Below, one piece after another: positions 7,375-14,385 of a stretch of DNA of 17,923 nucleotides. Below the pieces are notes generated by a model. The model was not told where the DNA came from. It searched no databases and was given only the letters and a program-made list of their open reading frames with translations. Made by a program: the position numbers and the translations under genes. This DNA is from Erysipelotrichaceae bacterium (GTDB lineage: Bacteria > Bacillota_I > Bacilli_A > Erysipelotrichales > Erysipelotrichaceae), in contig DOUE01000018.1 in the NCBI GenBank assembly GCA_003520745.1, positions 69,082-87,004 of the forward strand. The letters are read 5' to 3'. Position 1 is the first letter of the stretch; the number at the start of each line of letters is the position of its first letter.

Positions 7375-7396
7375 AAAAAGCCCCTTCGGGCTTTTT
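7375..7396 (-). terminator. Hairpin terminator or attenuator between the PH-domain gene and the fusion gene
   Basis: AAAAAGCCC (7375-7383) and GGGCTTTTT (7388-7396) form a perfect 9-bp stem with a 4-base loop. The sequence is A-rich on one side and T-rich on the other, so it could act on either strand. It lies four bases after the stop at 7401, so it ends the unit that starts with the Hcy methyltransferase. Its T run is only a few bases from the ribosome binding site of the next gene, so partial read-through is implied. Confidence 0.8.
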
Positions 7397-7400
7397 CATC

Positions 7401-8030
7401 TTACTCTCTCGGTGTGTATTTCGAGTTGTATCCCGGATTTTCTTCAGGACGCAGTTTATTGGGGTAGTTCCAATCGGTTTTGATGTCGAGTGAAACCTGT
7501 TTGATTTTCTTGAACACTTCATAGGGTTCGTCGATCGCGATGAACTCGTTGAAGAGCGGTCGGGTCCCGTTCTTCGTGTGGGCGTACTCTCCGGTGAATG
7601 CCCGGATCGTCCCGACATTGAACAGTTTCTCCAAGGGTCCGACATTCACTTCCAGGTTCTGGATCTTGTCGTAATCCACGGCTTTGAAGTCGATCCCGAA
7701 GAATCCGGTACGCAACATCAACCGCTTGCTTGTGATCGCATAGAAGGTGTTCTGGTGGACCAAGGCCAAACGGAACATGTTGAGGATGCTTCCGTAGAAT
7801 GGAAAGAGATGTAGCAGCATGAAGATCCAGATGAAGGGTTGTCCCCCTCCGATCGACATCATGTTCATGAGAAAGAAGAGGTCGAAAGCGCCCCAAAGCA
7901 AGCCGATGATCAGAAACGGGATGCCTTTCGCTAAGAACGGGACGAACTTCGGTTGTCCGGTCCAGTAGATGGTTTCGTCATTGTCTTTGACGGCGTCGAA
8001 CTCCGGTGGGAGTCGGTCGAATTGGTCCAT
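7401..8030 (-). CDS. Bacterial PH-domain (DUF304/bPH2-like) membrane protein
   Basis: A 209-residue protein. Two membrane helices lie at about residues 31-56 and 66-90, joined by a short glycine-rich turn. They are followed by FYAITSKRLMLRTGFFGIDFKAVDYDKIQNLEVNVGPLEKLFNVGTI in pieces that match the bacterial PH-like domain of DUF304/YdbS-YdbT proteins (about residues 94-180). The tail is charged and proline-rich. The role of these proteins is poorly known; membrane-associated scaffolding or stress functions have been suggested for relatives. The frame extends up to 8105, but AAGGGGG at 8042-8036, overlapping the stop of the upstream dehydrogenase gene, points to the ATG at 8030. It is fourth in the Hcy methyltransferase-luxS-MDR unit, and its link to those enzymes is unclear. 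Confidence 0.8.
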   Translation of the reverse strand: MDQFDRLPPEFDAVKDNDETIYWTGQPKFVPFLAKGIPFLIIGLLWGAFDLFFLMNMMSIGGGQPFIWIFMLLHLFPFYGSILNMFRLALVHQNTFYAITSKRLMLRTGFFGIDFKAVDYDKIQNLEVNVGPLEKLFNVGTIRAFTGEYAHTKNGTRPLFNEFIAIDEPYEVFKKIKQVSLDIKTDWNYPNKLRPEENPGYNSKYTPRE

Positions 8031-8040
8031 TGTTTCCCCC

Positions 8041-9051
8041 TTATTCCCAGCGGATGATGACGCTGGTGTATTGGTCTTTATGATACATGAGTCCCTCGTA
8101 GGCACTCATGATTTCTTCCGGTTTGATGACGTGGCTGATGAATTTCTCGACGTCGATCGTCTTCTTCAGCATCAATTCCGTCAAATAATCCATGCTTCGT
8201 CTGACACTGAGACGCGACCCTTCCTTCTCTTCGAAGGGGAAGCGTCGGTTCAACGCCCCGTGCACCGTCAGCATTTTCATGTGGATGGCATTCAAGATCG
8301 GGGTGATGTTGGTGACATAGTCCACACGCGGCGTCCCCAAGAGCACCACATGCCCGTTTCTACCTGTCGACAACACCGCGTTCTCGACCGCCGCGCTTAT
8401 GCCGGTCGCATCGATGACGATATCGGCGCCTTTTTGATGGGTCGATTCAAGAATGGTTTTGATCTGGTCTTCCGGTGCGCAATGGATGACATTCTTCAAC
8501 CCCATGGATCGTGCGATTTCGCAGCGATGGGCGACCGGATCGATCCCGATCACTTTCACACCCATCTCGGTATAGAGGATGGAAAGGATCATGCCGAGGT
8601 TGCCCATCCCGAAGATCACGACGGTATCCCCGAGTTTCACATCCACCGTCAAGATCCCGTTCATCGCGATCCAACACATCATCATCATCGCGCCTTCATT
8701 CGGAGATAAACGGGGATCGAGTTTATAAAGGACTCCCCCGTCGCTCTTGGCCATGTCGTAGACCTGATGGCTGGCATGGGGACCGGAAAACAAGACGGTG
8801 TCTCCGATCTCGACCGTTTTGAGATCGGACCCTTTCGCGAGGATTTTCCCGACCGAGCAATACCCCGGGCGAACCGGATAGGTCGCCCCTTTCTTCAGCC
8901 CATAAGCTCGTGACAATTCCGTACCGGGACTGATGAACGAAGCGATGCTTTCGATCAAGCATTCCTTGCTTTTCATGACCCCCGGATTGATTTCTTCTTC
9001 AATGATATTGACCTTCTGAATCCCTTCGATGACGATGCTTCGTGCGATCAT
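8041..9051 (-). CDS. Medium-chain dehydrogenase/reductase lacking the usual zinc motifs
   Basis: A 336-residue MDR protein. The N-terminal GroES-like half (about 1-130) contains SPGTELSRAYG and RPGYCSVGKI. The Rossmann half has VIFGMGNLGM (GMGNLG at 148-153), and an acidic residue after the second strand in VIGIDP favours NAD(H). The GHE signature and the four-cysteine structural zinc lobe of classical alcohol dehydrogenases are absent. It therefore belongs to the divergent polyol/BchC-like MDR branch, and its activity may not follow the zinc-alcohol-dehydrogenase mechanism. The substrate is unknown; a sugar or polyol is plausible given the fusion enzyme downstream. GAGGAGGA lies nine bases before the ATG at 9051. 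It lies 30 bases after luxS and 10 bases before the PH-domain gene, in one operon. Confidence 0.85.
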   Translation of the reverse strand: MIARSIVIEGIQKVNIIEEEINPGVMKSKECLIESIASFISPGTELSRAYGLKKGATYPVRPGYCSVGKILAKGSDLKTVEIGDTVLFSGPHASHQVYDMAKSDGGVLYKLDPRLSPNEGAMMMMCWIAMNGILTVDVKLGDTVVIFGMGNLGMILSILYTEMGVKVIGIDPVAHRCEIARSMGLKNVIHCAPEDQIKTILESTHQKGADIVIDATGISAAVENAVLSTGRNGHVVLLGTPRVDYVTNITPILNAIHMKMLTVHGALNRRFPFEEKEGSRLSVRRSMDYLTELMLKKTIDVEKFISHVIKPEEIMSAYEGLMYHKDQYTSVIIRWE

Positions 9052-9081
9052 TGTCTCTTCCTCCTCAGGTTGTGGATCAAG

Positions 9082-9558
9082 TTATGCCGGATAGGTGAAC
9101 GATAGATCGCGGATCAACGACAGACTGGCAAGATACTTCCGCGCGACCCATCGCGCCATCGGCAGGTTATGGTCGAGGTAGTTCCCGCAATCCGCGGCCT
9201 CGCCCCCCGGGAGTTTGCCTTCGAACAAGGCGATGAATTCGAACATCGCCTGGACGATTTCGAAGATCGTCTTGTTGGGAAGTTCGCCGGCCATGACGAG
9301 ATAGAAACCCGTCCGACATCCCATCGGTCCGAAATAGATGACCCGATCCTTGTATTTCGGATGATTGCGCAAAAAGGTCGCACCGAGATGTTCGATGGTA
9401 TGCACTTCGGCGGTATTGAGCACCGGTTCCGCATTCGGGCGGGTAATCCTCAGGTCATAGGTCAGAATGACGCAATCATTGATCAAGTCCCGGCGTGATT
9501 CGTAGATCCCGGGCTCGAGATGCATGTGGTTGACGGTGAAACTCTTGATTTTCTCCAT
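9082..9558 (-). CDS. luxS: S-ribosylhomocysteine lyase LuxS
   Basis: A 158-residue protein of the normal LuxS length. It cleaves S-ribosylhomocysteine to homocysteine and DPD, the precursor of autoinducer-2. The metal ligands are His53 and His57 in HTIEH and Cys124 in ADCGNYLDHNL. The catalytic cysteine is Cys81 in GPMGCRTGFYL. The opening FTVNHMHLEPGIYESR is also characteristic. GAGGAG lies five bases before the ATG at 9558. The homocysteine methyltransferase gene is ten bases upstream, so product and next enzyme are encoded together. The nucleosidase that supplies S-ribosylhomocysteine is not in the window. Confidence 0.97.
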   Translation of the reverse strand: MEKIKSFTVNHMHLEPGIYESRRDLINDCVILTYDLRITRPNAEPVLNTAEVHTIEHLGATFLRNHPKYKDRVIYFGPMGCRTGFYLVMAGELPNKTIFEIVQAMFEFIALFEGKLPGGEAADCGNYLDHNLPMARWVARKYLASLSLIRDLSFTYPA

Positions 9559-9568
9559 GGTTCTCCTC

Positions 9569-10426
9569 TTATCTTTCGGGTTGAAACCGTTGTTTTAGTT
9601 CTTTAATCGTTTCCGCATCCGTTCCGCAACATCCGCCGATCAAGCATACCCCTCGTTGGATGAAGGGTTCGACCGCATCCGCGAAAGCCTGGGCAGTGAT
9701 GTCATAATGCAGGCTACCGTCCGCATGGACATGGGGCAAGCCGGCGTTGGGTTGGACCAGGATCGGTAGCTTCGATCTTTCCGTCAGTTCCTTGACCACC
9801 GAAAGCAGTTCGATCGGTCCAAGAGAACAGTTCACGCCCAAGGCGCTGACACCCATGCCTTCCAGCTCGGCGACCATCGTTTCGACATCCACACCCATCA
9901 GGGTGCGGCCTTTGGATTCAAAGGTCATCGTGGCGAAGATCGGCAGGTCGCATGTCTCTTTCGCCGCTTGAATCCCCGCCTTGATTTCGTCCAGATCCAT
10001 AAACGTCTCAAAGAGGATCGCATCGACGTCGTCTTTTGCGATCGCGATGATTTCCTTAAACGATCCATACGCTTCTTCGATCGTCAGATCCCCATACGGT
10101 TCCAGCATTTTCCCGCACGGACCGATATCCAGGACGATGTAATTGTGCTCTTGAGCCGCTTCTTTCGCATTCATCACCGCAGCCGATACCAGTTCGCGGA
10201 CGGTATACCGACTTCCCGCCATTTTGAGAGGGTTGATCGCGAACGTATTGGTGGTGATGAAATCCGCCCCGGCCTCCACATAGGACCGATGGACGGCTTG
10301 GACGGCTTCGGGGTGGGCGATGTTGATTTCTTCGAAACGGGGACCAAACGGATAACCCATTTCGAAAAGGCGCGTACCCATGGCGCCATCGAAGAAGCGT
10401 AGTCGGCTTAGGTCGATTTTTTTCAT
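9569..10426 (-). CDS. Homocysteine S-methyltransferase domain protein (MetH N-terminal type), stand-alone
   Basis: A 285-residue single-domain protein that methylates homocysteine to methionine. RFFDGAMGTRLFEMG near the N-terminus is the Hcy-domain signature. The three zinc-binding cysteines are Cys200 in GVNCS and Cys266-Cys267 in GGCCGT. It resembles the N-terminal module of cobalamin-dependent MetH, or of bacterial Hcy-MTHFR fusions, but no folate, cobalamin or reductase domain follows. It must use a separate methyl carrier or another donor such as S-methylmethionine or a betaine. The frame extends to 10450, but AGGAG four bases upstream selects the ATG at 10426. It is the first gene of the unit with luxS and has the operon promoter directly upstream. 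Confidence 0.9.
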   Translation of the reverse strand: MKKIDLSRLRFFDGAMGTRLFEMGYPFGPRFEEINIAHPEAVQAVHRSYVEAGADFITTNTFAINPLKMAGSRYTVRELVSAAVMNAKEAAQEHNYIVLDIGPCGKMLEPYGDLTIEEAYGSFKEIIAIAKDDVDAILFETFMDLDEIKAGIQAAKETCDLPIFATMTFESKGRTLMGVDVETMVAELEGMGVSALGVNCSLGPIELLSVVKELTERSKLPILVQPNAGLPHVHADGSLHYDITAQAFADAVEPFIQRGVCLIGGCCGTDAETIKELKQRFQPER

Positions 10427-10473
10427 GTTTCTCCTGGATCGAGGATTCAATCGGATCGAAACTCTCTGTGTTT

Positions 10474-10502
10474 ATGATACCCTTTCATACAGTGTGAATC
10501 AA
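10474..10502 (-). promoter_or_regulatory. Promoter of the Hcy methyltransferase-luxS-MDR-PH operon
   Basis: On the minus strand, TTGATT (10502-10497) and TATCAT (10479-10474) are separated by 17 bases. The -10 has five and the -35 four consensus bases. The predicted start is near 10467, about 40 bases before the ATG, which is too short for an S-box or other SAM riboswitch. Confidence 0.7.
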
Positions 10503-10546
10503 GACTGCGGGCGAAATGCATAAAAAATGCGAGGGGATAAACAAGG

Positions 10547-10568
10547 AAAAGCCCCTGGTTCGGGGCTT
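10547..10568 (-). terminator. Rho-independent terminator of the SPFH gene
   Basis: AAGCCCC (10549-10555) and GGGGCTT (10562-10568) form a 7-bp stem with a 6-base loop, followed on the minus strand by TTTT. It lies five bases after the stop at 10574. Confidence 0.8.
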
Positions 10569-10573
10569 CGCGA

Positions 10574-11509
10574 CTATTGACCGATGATCAGCTGCGCACC
10601 GGTGATTTCGACCCAACCGAATTTCAGACGGGCTTCCATCTCCATCTTCTTTAGGATCTCGGGTGTGATGGAATTGGAAACCAGACGGTTGGCATCGGAA
10701 GCGGCTTGCGCTTCGATGAGTTTGACTTTCGCGGCGCTCTCGGCTTCGATGACTTTCGTTTCCGCCTCGATGCGTGCTTTTTCTTGGGTCTGCAATGCGG
10801 TTTCGACTTCCTTCTTCGCGACCGCTTCTTTTTCGATGGCCGACTCGATGGCTTCGCCGGCATCCGTATCCATCAGGACAAGACTGAAGAATTCGATCCC
10901 GCTTTCCGCCAATTTCGTTTTGACGACCTGTTCGATTTCGGTATACACTTGGTTTCTCTTTTCACCAAGAATGTCGATGACATTGTATTTGGTGGTGACT
11001 TCTTCGATCGAACGTTGGACCAAAGGCGTTAGTAACGTTTCATCGACCTTGTCCAAGGTCTTGAATTGTTTGAACACCTTGAATGCGTTGGATTCGGAGA
11101 CACGGTACTTGATGTCCATCGTGATTTTGATCCATTGGGCGTCCTTGGTTTGACCGGCCACGTCCGCGACCGTCTTGGTGCGCACTTCGGTCGGGATGAT
11201 GTAGACGGTGTCGAAGGGCGATTTGAATTTCATCCCTTCGGACAAGACTTCTTCGCTGACGCCGGTGAACTGATTGAACTTGATCCCGACGGAGTTGACC
11301 GGGATGAACTTGACGGTCCCCATCAGAAGAAGCAGTAGGGTGAAGAGCGAAAGCAACTGTTGGCCTCGTAGACGGAAAACGACTTTGACGCTGCCGTTGC
11401 GGGTGTCCGCGGTGTCTTTCCTGGACTTGTCGGGAACATAGGATTTCCCGAAGCCAAGGGCGATGAACGCGGCGATAAAGAGAATGCCTGTAAACGTGAC
11501 GAGAAACAT
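10574..11509 (-). CDS. SPFH/prohibitin-domain membrane protein
   Basis: A 311-residue protein. Hydrophobic segments lie at about residues 3-20 and 52-70, separated by a basic linker. The SPFH domain follows (about 66-215: VNSVGIKFNQFTGVS, then DILGEKRNQVYTEIEQ, ending in the IEFFSLVLMD region). A glutamate/alanine-rich coiled coil (about 218-275) and a short C-terminal segment (ITPEILKKMEMEARLKFGW) complete it. Such proteins oligomerise on the membrane and organise proteases or lipid domains. Two N-terminal hydrophobic segments, with the SPFH domain after the second, is a less usual arrangement. The frame continues to 11662, but AAGGAGG immediately before the ATG at 11509 defines the start. 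It is divergent from the alpha/beta hydrolase gene, and no clear minus-strand promoter is seen in the 138-base gap. Confidence 0.88.
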   Translation of the reverse strand: MFLVTFTGILFIAAFIALGFGKSYVPDKSRKDTADTRNGSVKVVFRLRGQQLLSLFTLLLLLMGTVKFIPVNSVGIKFNQFTGVSEEVLSEGMKFKSPFDTVYIIPTEVRTKTVADVAGQTKDAQWIKITMDIKYRVSESNAFKVFKQFKTLDKVDETLLTPLVQRSIEEVTTKYNVIDILGEKRNQVYTEIEQVVKTKLAESGIEFFSLVLMDTDAGEAIESAIEKEAVAKKEVETALQTQEKARIEAETKVIEAESAAKVKLIEAQAASDANRLVSNSITPEILKKMEMEARLKFGWVEITGAQLIIGQ

Positions 11510-11614
11510 ACTGCCTCCTTGCAATCGTTGGTTATTGCGATTTATGCGAACAGGGAACCTGTGGTCGCCGCTTGAATCCGACATGGATGATCGATTCTCA
11601 AACCGGTCGGGGTA

Positions 11615-11623
11615 TGCTATCAT
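11615..11623 (+). promoter_or_regulatory. Extended -10 promoter of the alpha/beta hydrolase gene
   Basis: TGCTATCAT is an extended -10 (TG at 11615-11616, TATCAT at 11618-11623). The -35 region 17 bases upstream is poor, as is common for extended -10 promoters. The predicted start near 11630 leaves a very short leader holding AGAGGA about 12 bases before the ATG at 11648. Confidence 0.5.
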
Positions 11624-11647
11624 TTTAGAAGAGGAACGGTTGCCCAT

Positions 11648-12532
11648 ATGAAGAAGAAACATTGGAAGATACTCGGTTGGATCGTCGTTGGCGCATTGCT
11701 TGTCGTTTATCTTTTACTCCCGGTCGGCGTCGGTATTTTTGCGACGTTCCGCTATCCGGAAACGGTGGACGACGCACCGTCGGGGTTTGAGGAAATCACC
11801 ATGACCACAAGCGACGACATCGAACTGAAGGCGTGGTACGCCCCCGCCCAAAACGGTTCGGCCGTACTGATTCTCCATGGGGCGACTTCGTCGCGCGAAG
11901 GGGTTCGTAATCATGCCTTGTTGCTTGCATCAAGGGGTTATGGGGTCCTAGCGGTCGACCTGCGCGGCCACGGGGAAAGCGGTGGCGACGGGGTGAACGG
12001 CTTTGGATGGAAGAGCGAACTGGATATCGAAGCCTCACTATCCTTTTTGACCCGACAAGACCCGCATCTGCACCTTCACGCCATCGGGTTATCGATGGGG
12101 GCGGAGGCGTTGCTTTCCGCCGCGTCTCGGTTTCCACAGATCGAATCGATCGTCAGCGAAGGCGCGACGCATCGATCGATCCAAGATTATCTTGCCCTTT
12201 CAAGCCGAGAGAACCTTTTCGTCAGTTTCACGACACGCGTGATGTACCTAAGTGCCTCGCTATGGGGTCAAACGAACGCTCCGAAACCTATGCTTACATC
12301 GATTCAAGAAGCGACAGATACCCGGTTCTACTTCATTTCAGCGAAATCGATCCAGGATGAAATCGACTATAACGAAGTTTATTACACGTCCGCGCAAGAT
12401 CGGTCCCGTTGGTGGATCGTACCCGAAGGCGGGCATACCGAAGCCCTCAAGACGCTTCCCGAAGAATACGAAGCGAAAGTCATCGGCTTTCTCGAGGAGA
12501 AAACGGAAACTTCGCTTTCTATAGGAAATTAA
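11648..12532 (+). CDS. Membrane-anchored alpha/beta hydrolase
   Basis: A 294-residue protein and the only plus-strand gene. One N-terminal membrane helix (about residues 8-33) anchors an alpha/beta hydrolase domain outside or at the membrane. Visible elements are LILHGATSS (oxyanion-hole HG at 77-78), VDLRGHGES (104-111), the nucleophile elbow GLSMG with Ser149, and the catalytic histidine in GGHTEAL (His263). The acid is probably Asp237 or a neighbour in SAKSIQDEID. This arrangement is common in Bacillota proteins annotated as peptidase-S9-like or lysophospholipase-like hydrolases; the substrate is not identifiable. It is divergent from the SPFH gene, and its last 14 bases overlap the 3' end of the convergent CPBP gene. 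Confidence 0.85.
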   Translation: MKKKHWKILGWIVVGALLVVYLLLPVGVGIFATFRYPETVDDAPSGFEEITMTTSDDIELKAWYAPAQNGSAVLILHGATSSREGVRNHALLLASRGYGVLAVDLRGHGESGGDGVNGFGWKSELDIEASLSFLTRQDPHLHLHAIGLSMGAEALLSAASRFPQIESIVSEGATHRSIQDYLALSSRENLFVSFTTRVMYLSASLWGQTNAPKPMLTSIQEATDTRFYFISAKSIQDEIDYNEVYYTSAQDRSRWWIVPEGGHTEALKTLPEEYEAKVIGFLEEKTETSLSIGN

Positions 12533-13388
12533 AGAGGTAAAGCGCGCTGAAGATCACCGTGTCTTGCATGAAGTGGATCAACCATGCGGCGGCGATCCCT
12601 TTGGTTTCAAGGACGCTTCGACCCATGAACCAGCCTAGAAAACTCGCCATGATGGCTCCGATGATCCCTCCCGGCGCTCCGAAGTAGTGGGCGACCCCGA
12701 AGATCAAGGCACCGGTTAGGATCGCCTTCTCTTGAGGTAGGATTCTAGAAAGGGTCGCAAGGATCCCATTACGATATACGATGCCCTCGAAAAGCGAGTT
12801 GAGGAGGGCAAACCCTAAGATATACGGGAAGAACTTTAGAAGTTCGCCGGCGTTCTTAGGGATGTTGAACCCGGTCACGGTGAAAACCGTCCCCATGAAG
12901 GTGCCAAGCGAAATCAGTATCCCTGAAACTAGTGCCAGCTTCTTCCAGGTCACCCAGTTCGCGTCGATCCCCAGCCACTTGACTTCGGAAGCATAGACGT
13001 CGAGATTCCCCTTTGTTAAAAAGAAGGCGCGACGATCTTTGAGACGGATGAAGAGAACCGCAAGGACCAGGATCACCGAGAAGGACTTGAGAAACAAGCT
13101 CGCGCCGATTACGTCGATGAACGTATTTTTCGAGAAAAGTTCTTTCCATAGATTCAACGTTTGGATTTTGTCGCTGAAAAGTTGAAAGAGCAGAAGCACA
13201 AAACAAACCAGTCCGAAGTCGATGACGGACCGGTTTTTCTTTCGGGATAGGAACAAAAGCAATAGGACAATGACGGTTTTTAGTGGTAGCACCCAAGACA
13301 GGATCGACGGATCGAACTGGATCACCAAAATCTCGGGTAAAATCGAAACGGCGATGGCGAACAGAAAGACGATGATTCTATCTCCCAT
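12519..13388 (-). CDS. CPBP-family (Rce1-like) intramembrane protease homologue with an altered first motif
   Basis: A 289-residue protein with about eight hydrophobic helices. The CPBP motifs are in order: EGIVYR (201-206), FGVAHYFG (His234) and IHFMQD (His272, Asp276). Canonical members have EExxxR in motif 1, and here the second glutamate is glycine (E-G-x-x-x-R). Reduced or altered proteolysis is possible. Family members process prenylated or other membrane substrates in eukaryotes, and in bacteria are often linked to bacteriocin immunity or maturation. The frame extends to 13412, but AAGGGGG seven bases before the ATG at 13388 picks the start, and nothing resembling a site precedes 13412. 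It follows a second CPBP gene by 25 bases, and its stop lies inside the convergent hydrolase gene. Confidence 0.8.
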   Translation of the reverse strand: MGDRIIVFLFAIAVSILPEILVIQFDPSILSWVLPLKTVIVLLLLFLSRKKNRSVIDFGLVCFVLLLFQLFSDKIQTLNLWKELFSKNTFIDVIGASLFLKSFSVILVLAVLFIRLKDRRAFFLTKGNLDVYASEVKWLGIDANWVTWKKLALVSGILISLGTFMGTVFTVTGFNIPKNAGELLKFFPYILGFALLNSLFEGIVYRNGILATLSRILPQEKAILTGALIFGVAHYFGAPGGIIGAIMASFLGWFMGRSVLETKGIAAAWLIHFMQDTVIFSALYLFNFL

Positions 13389-13395
13389 ACGGATT

Positions 13396-13402
13396 CCCCC
13401 TT
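13396..13402 (-). promoter_or_regulatory. Ribosome binding site deciding the start of the second CPBP gene
   Basis: AAGGGGG on the minus strand, seven bases upstream of the ATG at 13388. The alternative ATG at 13412 is one base after the preceding stop and has no such site. Confidence 0.7.
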
Positions 13403-13413
13403 CGTAAATCATA

Positions 13414-14223
13414 CTAGACGATCTTGTATTTCTTTTCCAAGTAGGCGACCGCCAGCCATGTCATGGCATGGACGACGATCAGAAACGGAGTCTGCGGATA
13501 GAAAAGCAAGAGAGCGAAACTGGCGGTGTTGTTTAGGGCATGCATCGCCATCAATAACGGAACGGACTTCGTTTTTTCATAGATGAAATTGGAGATGTAG
13601 TTCATGGCGACGATCCCGGCGGTGAAGCCCACCAAGGATGGAAGCAGTACCGCGAACCCTTGCCCGATATAGAGGATGACCAAGAGCGGATAATGCCAGA
13701 TCGCCCAAATCAGACCGCCCTTCCAGGAGATATCCCAGAAGGTTTTTTGTGTTTGTTTAAGATAAGGATAAAGGAAACCGCGCCAACCGAACTCTTCCGT
13801 CCCGCTGGTAGCGATGTTTGAGACGAAGTACAAGCCGATGGTCGAAATGATGATCAAGATGGAAGGCAGGGTCTGGATACGATCGCCGAAAAGCAGACAA
13901 AGCAGAAACGATGGGACGATGATCAACACCGGGAGGATGAACGCCAGAAGGATGAACTCGTAATTTTTATCGATGTTTTCCGAGGGGGCTTTCCCATGGT
14001 TCACCACGATGTAACCGACCAACGGTCCGTAGACCGCAAGGAAAAACAGGACTTGCGGAACGGTTTCTTTCCCGTTGAGGATGATTTCGATGAGGTTGAA
14101 GATCGTCGTATCCGTCACCAGAGGGATCCCTGAACTCAAACTCAACAGATACGCCGATATCCAGCCTGTCCATGTCCATCCAAAAGCGATGACTAAATAC
14201 GTTCTCAGTTTCTTGGTATCCAT
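13414..14223 (-). CDS. CPBP-family (CAAX protease-like) intramembrane protease
   Basis: A 269-residue polytopic membrane protein with all canonical motifs: TEEFGWRGF (Glu143, Glu144, Arg148), IWHYP (His177) and MHALNN (His228, Asn231/Asn232). Such proteins are predicted glutamate or metallo-type intramembrane proteases. The target here is unknown. AAAGGAG lies shortly before the ATG at 14223. It is first in a two-gene unit with a second, divergent CPBP protein, behind a well-formed promoter. Tandem CPBP genes are often seen near peptide or bacteriocin genes, but no precursor peptide gene is visible in the neighbouring intergenic regions. Confidence 0.9.
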   Translation of the reverse strand: MDTKKLRTYLVIAFGWTWTGWISAYLLSLSSGIPLVTDTTIFNLIEIILNGKETVPQVLFFLAVYGPLVGYIVVNHGKAPSENIDKNYEFILLAFILPVLIIVPSFLLCLLFGDRIQTLPSILIIISTIGLYFVSNIATSGTEEFGWRGFLYPYLKQTQKTFWDISWKGGLIWAIWHYPLLVILYIGQGFAVLLPSLVGFTAGIVAMNYISNFIYEKTKSVPLLMAMHALNNTASFALLLFYPQTPFLIVVHAMTWLAVAYLEKKYKIV

Positions 14224-14272
14224 AGGACTCCTTTAAAACGCAATCTGCGTGAATGTATCGTTCAATAGTAAA

Positions 14273-14301
14273 ATCATAGCGAGTTATGTCTTCGGATTCA
14301 A
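14273..14301 (-). promoter_or_regulatory. Promoter of the tandem CPBP unit
   Basis: On the minus strand, TTGAAT (14301-14296) and TATGAT (14278-14273) are separated by exactly 17 bases. The predicted start is near 14266, about 43 bases before the ATG. The rest of the 162-base gap (14224-14385) holds no gene or clear terminator. Confidence 0.7.
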
Positions 14302-14385
14302 TAGGGTCAAAGGAAGGATGATGAATCGAATGCGTCTTTTCGTGAAAATTAAAAGAAAAGATGGGCTCGACAGAGGATTTTCGGC

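Noticed and set aside
10427..10573. SAM or methionine riboswitch upstream of the Hcy methyltransferase.
   Set aside because: The predicted transcription start leaves only about 40 bases of leader. The hairpin present is the terminator of the SPFH gene upstream.
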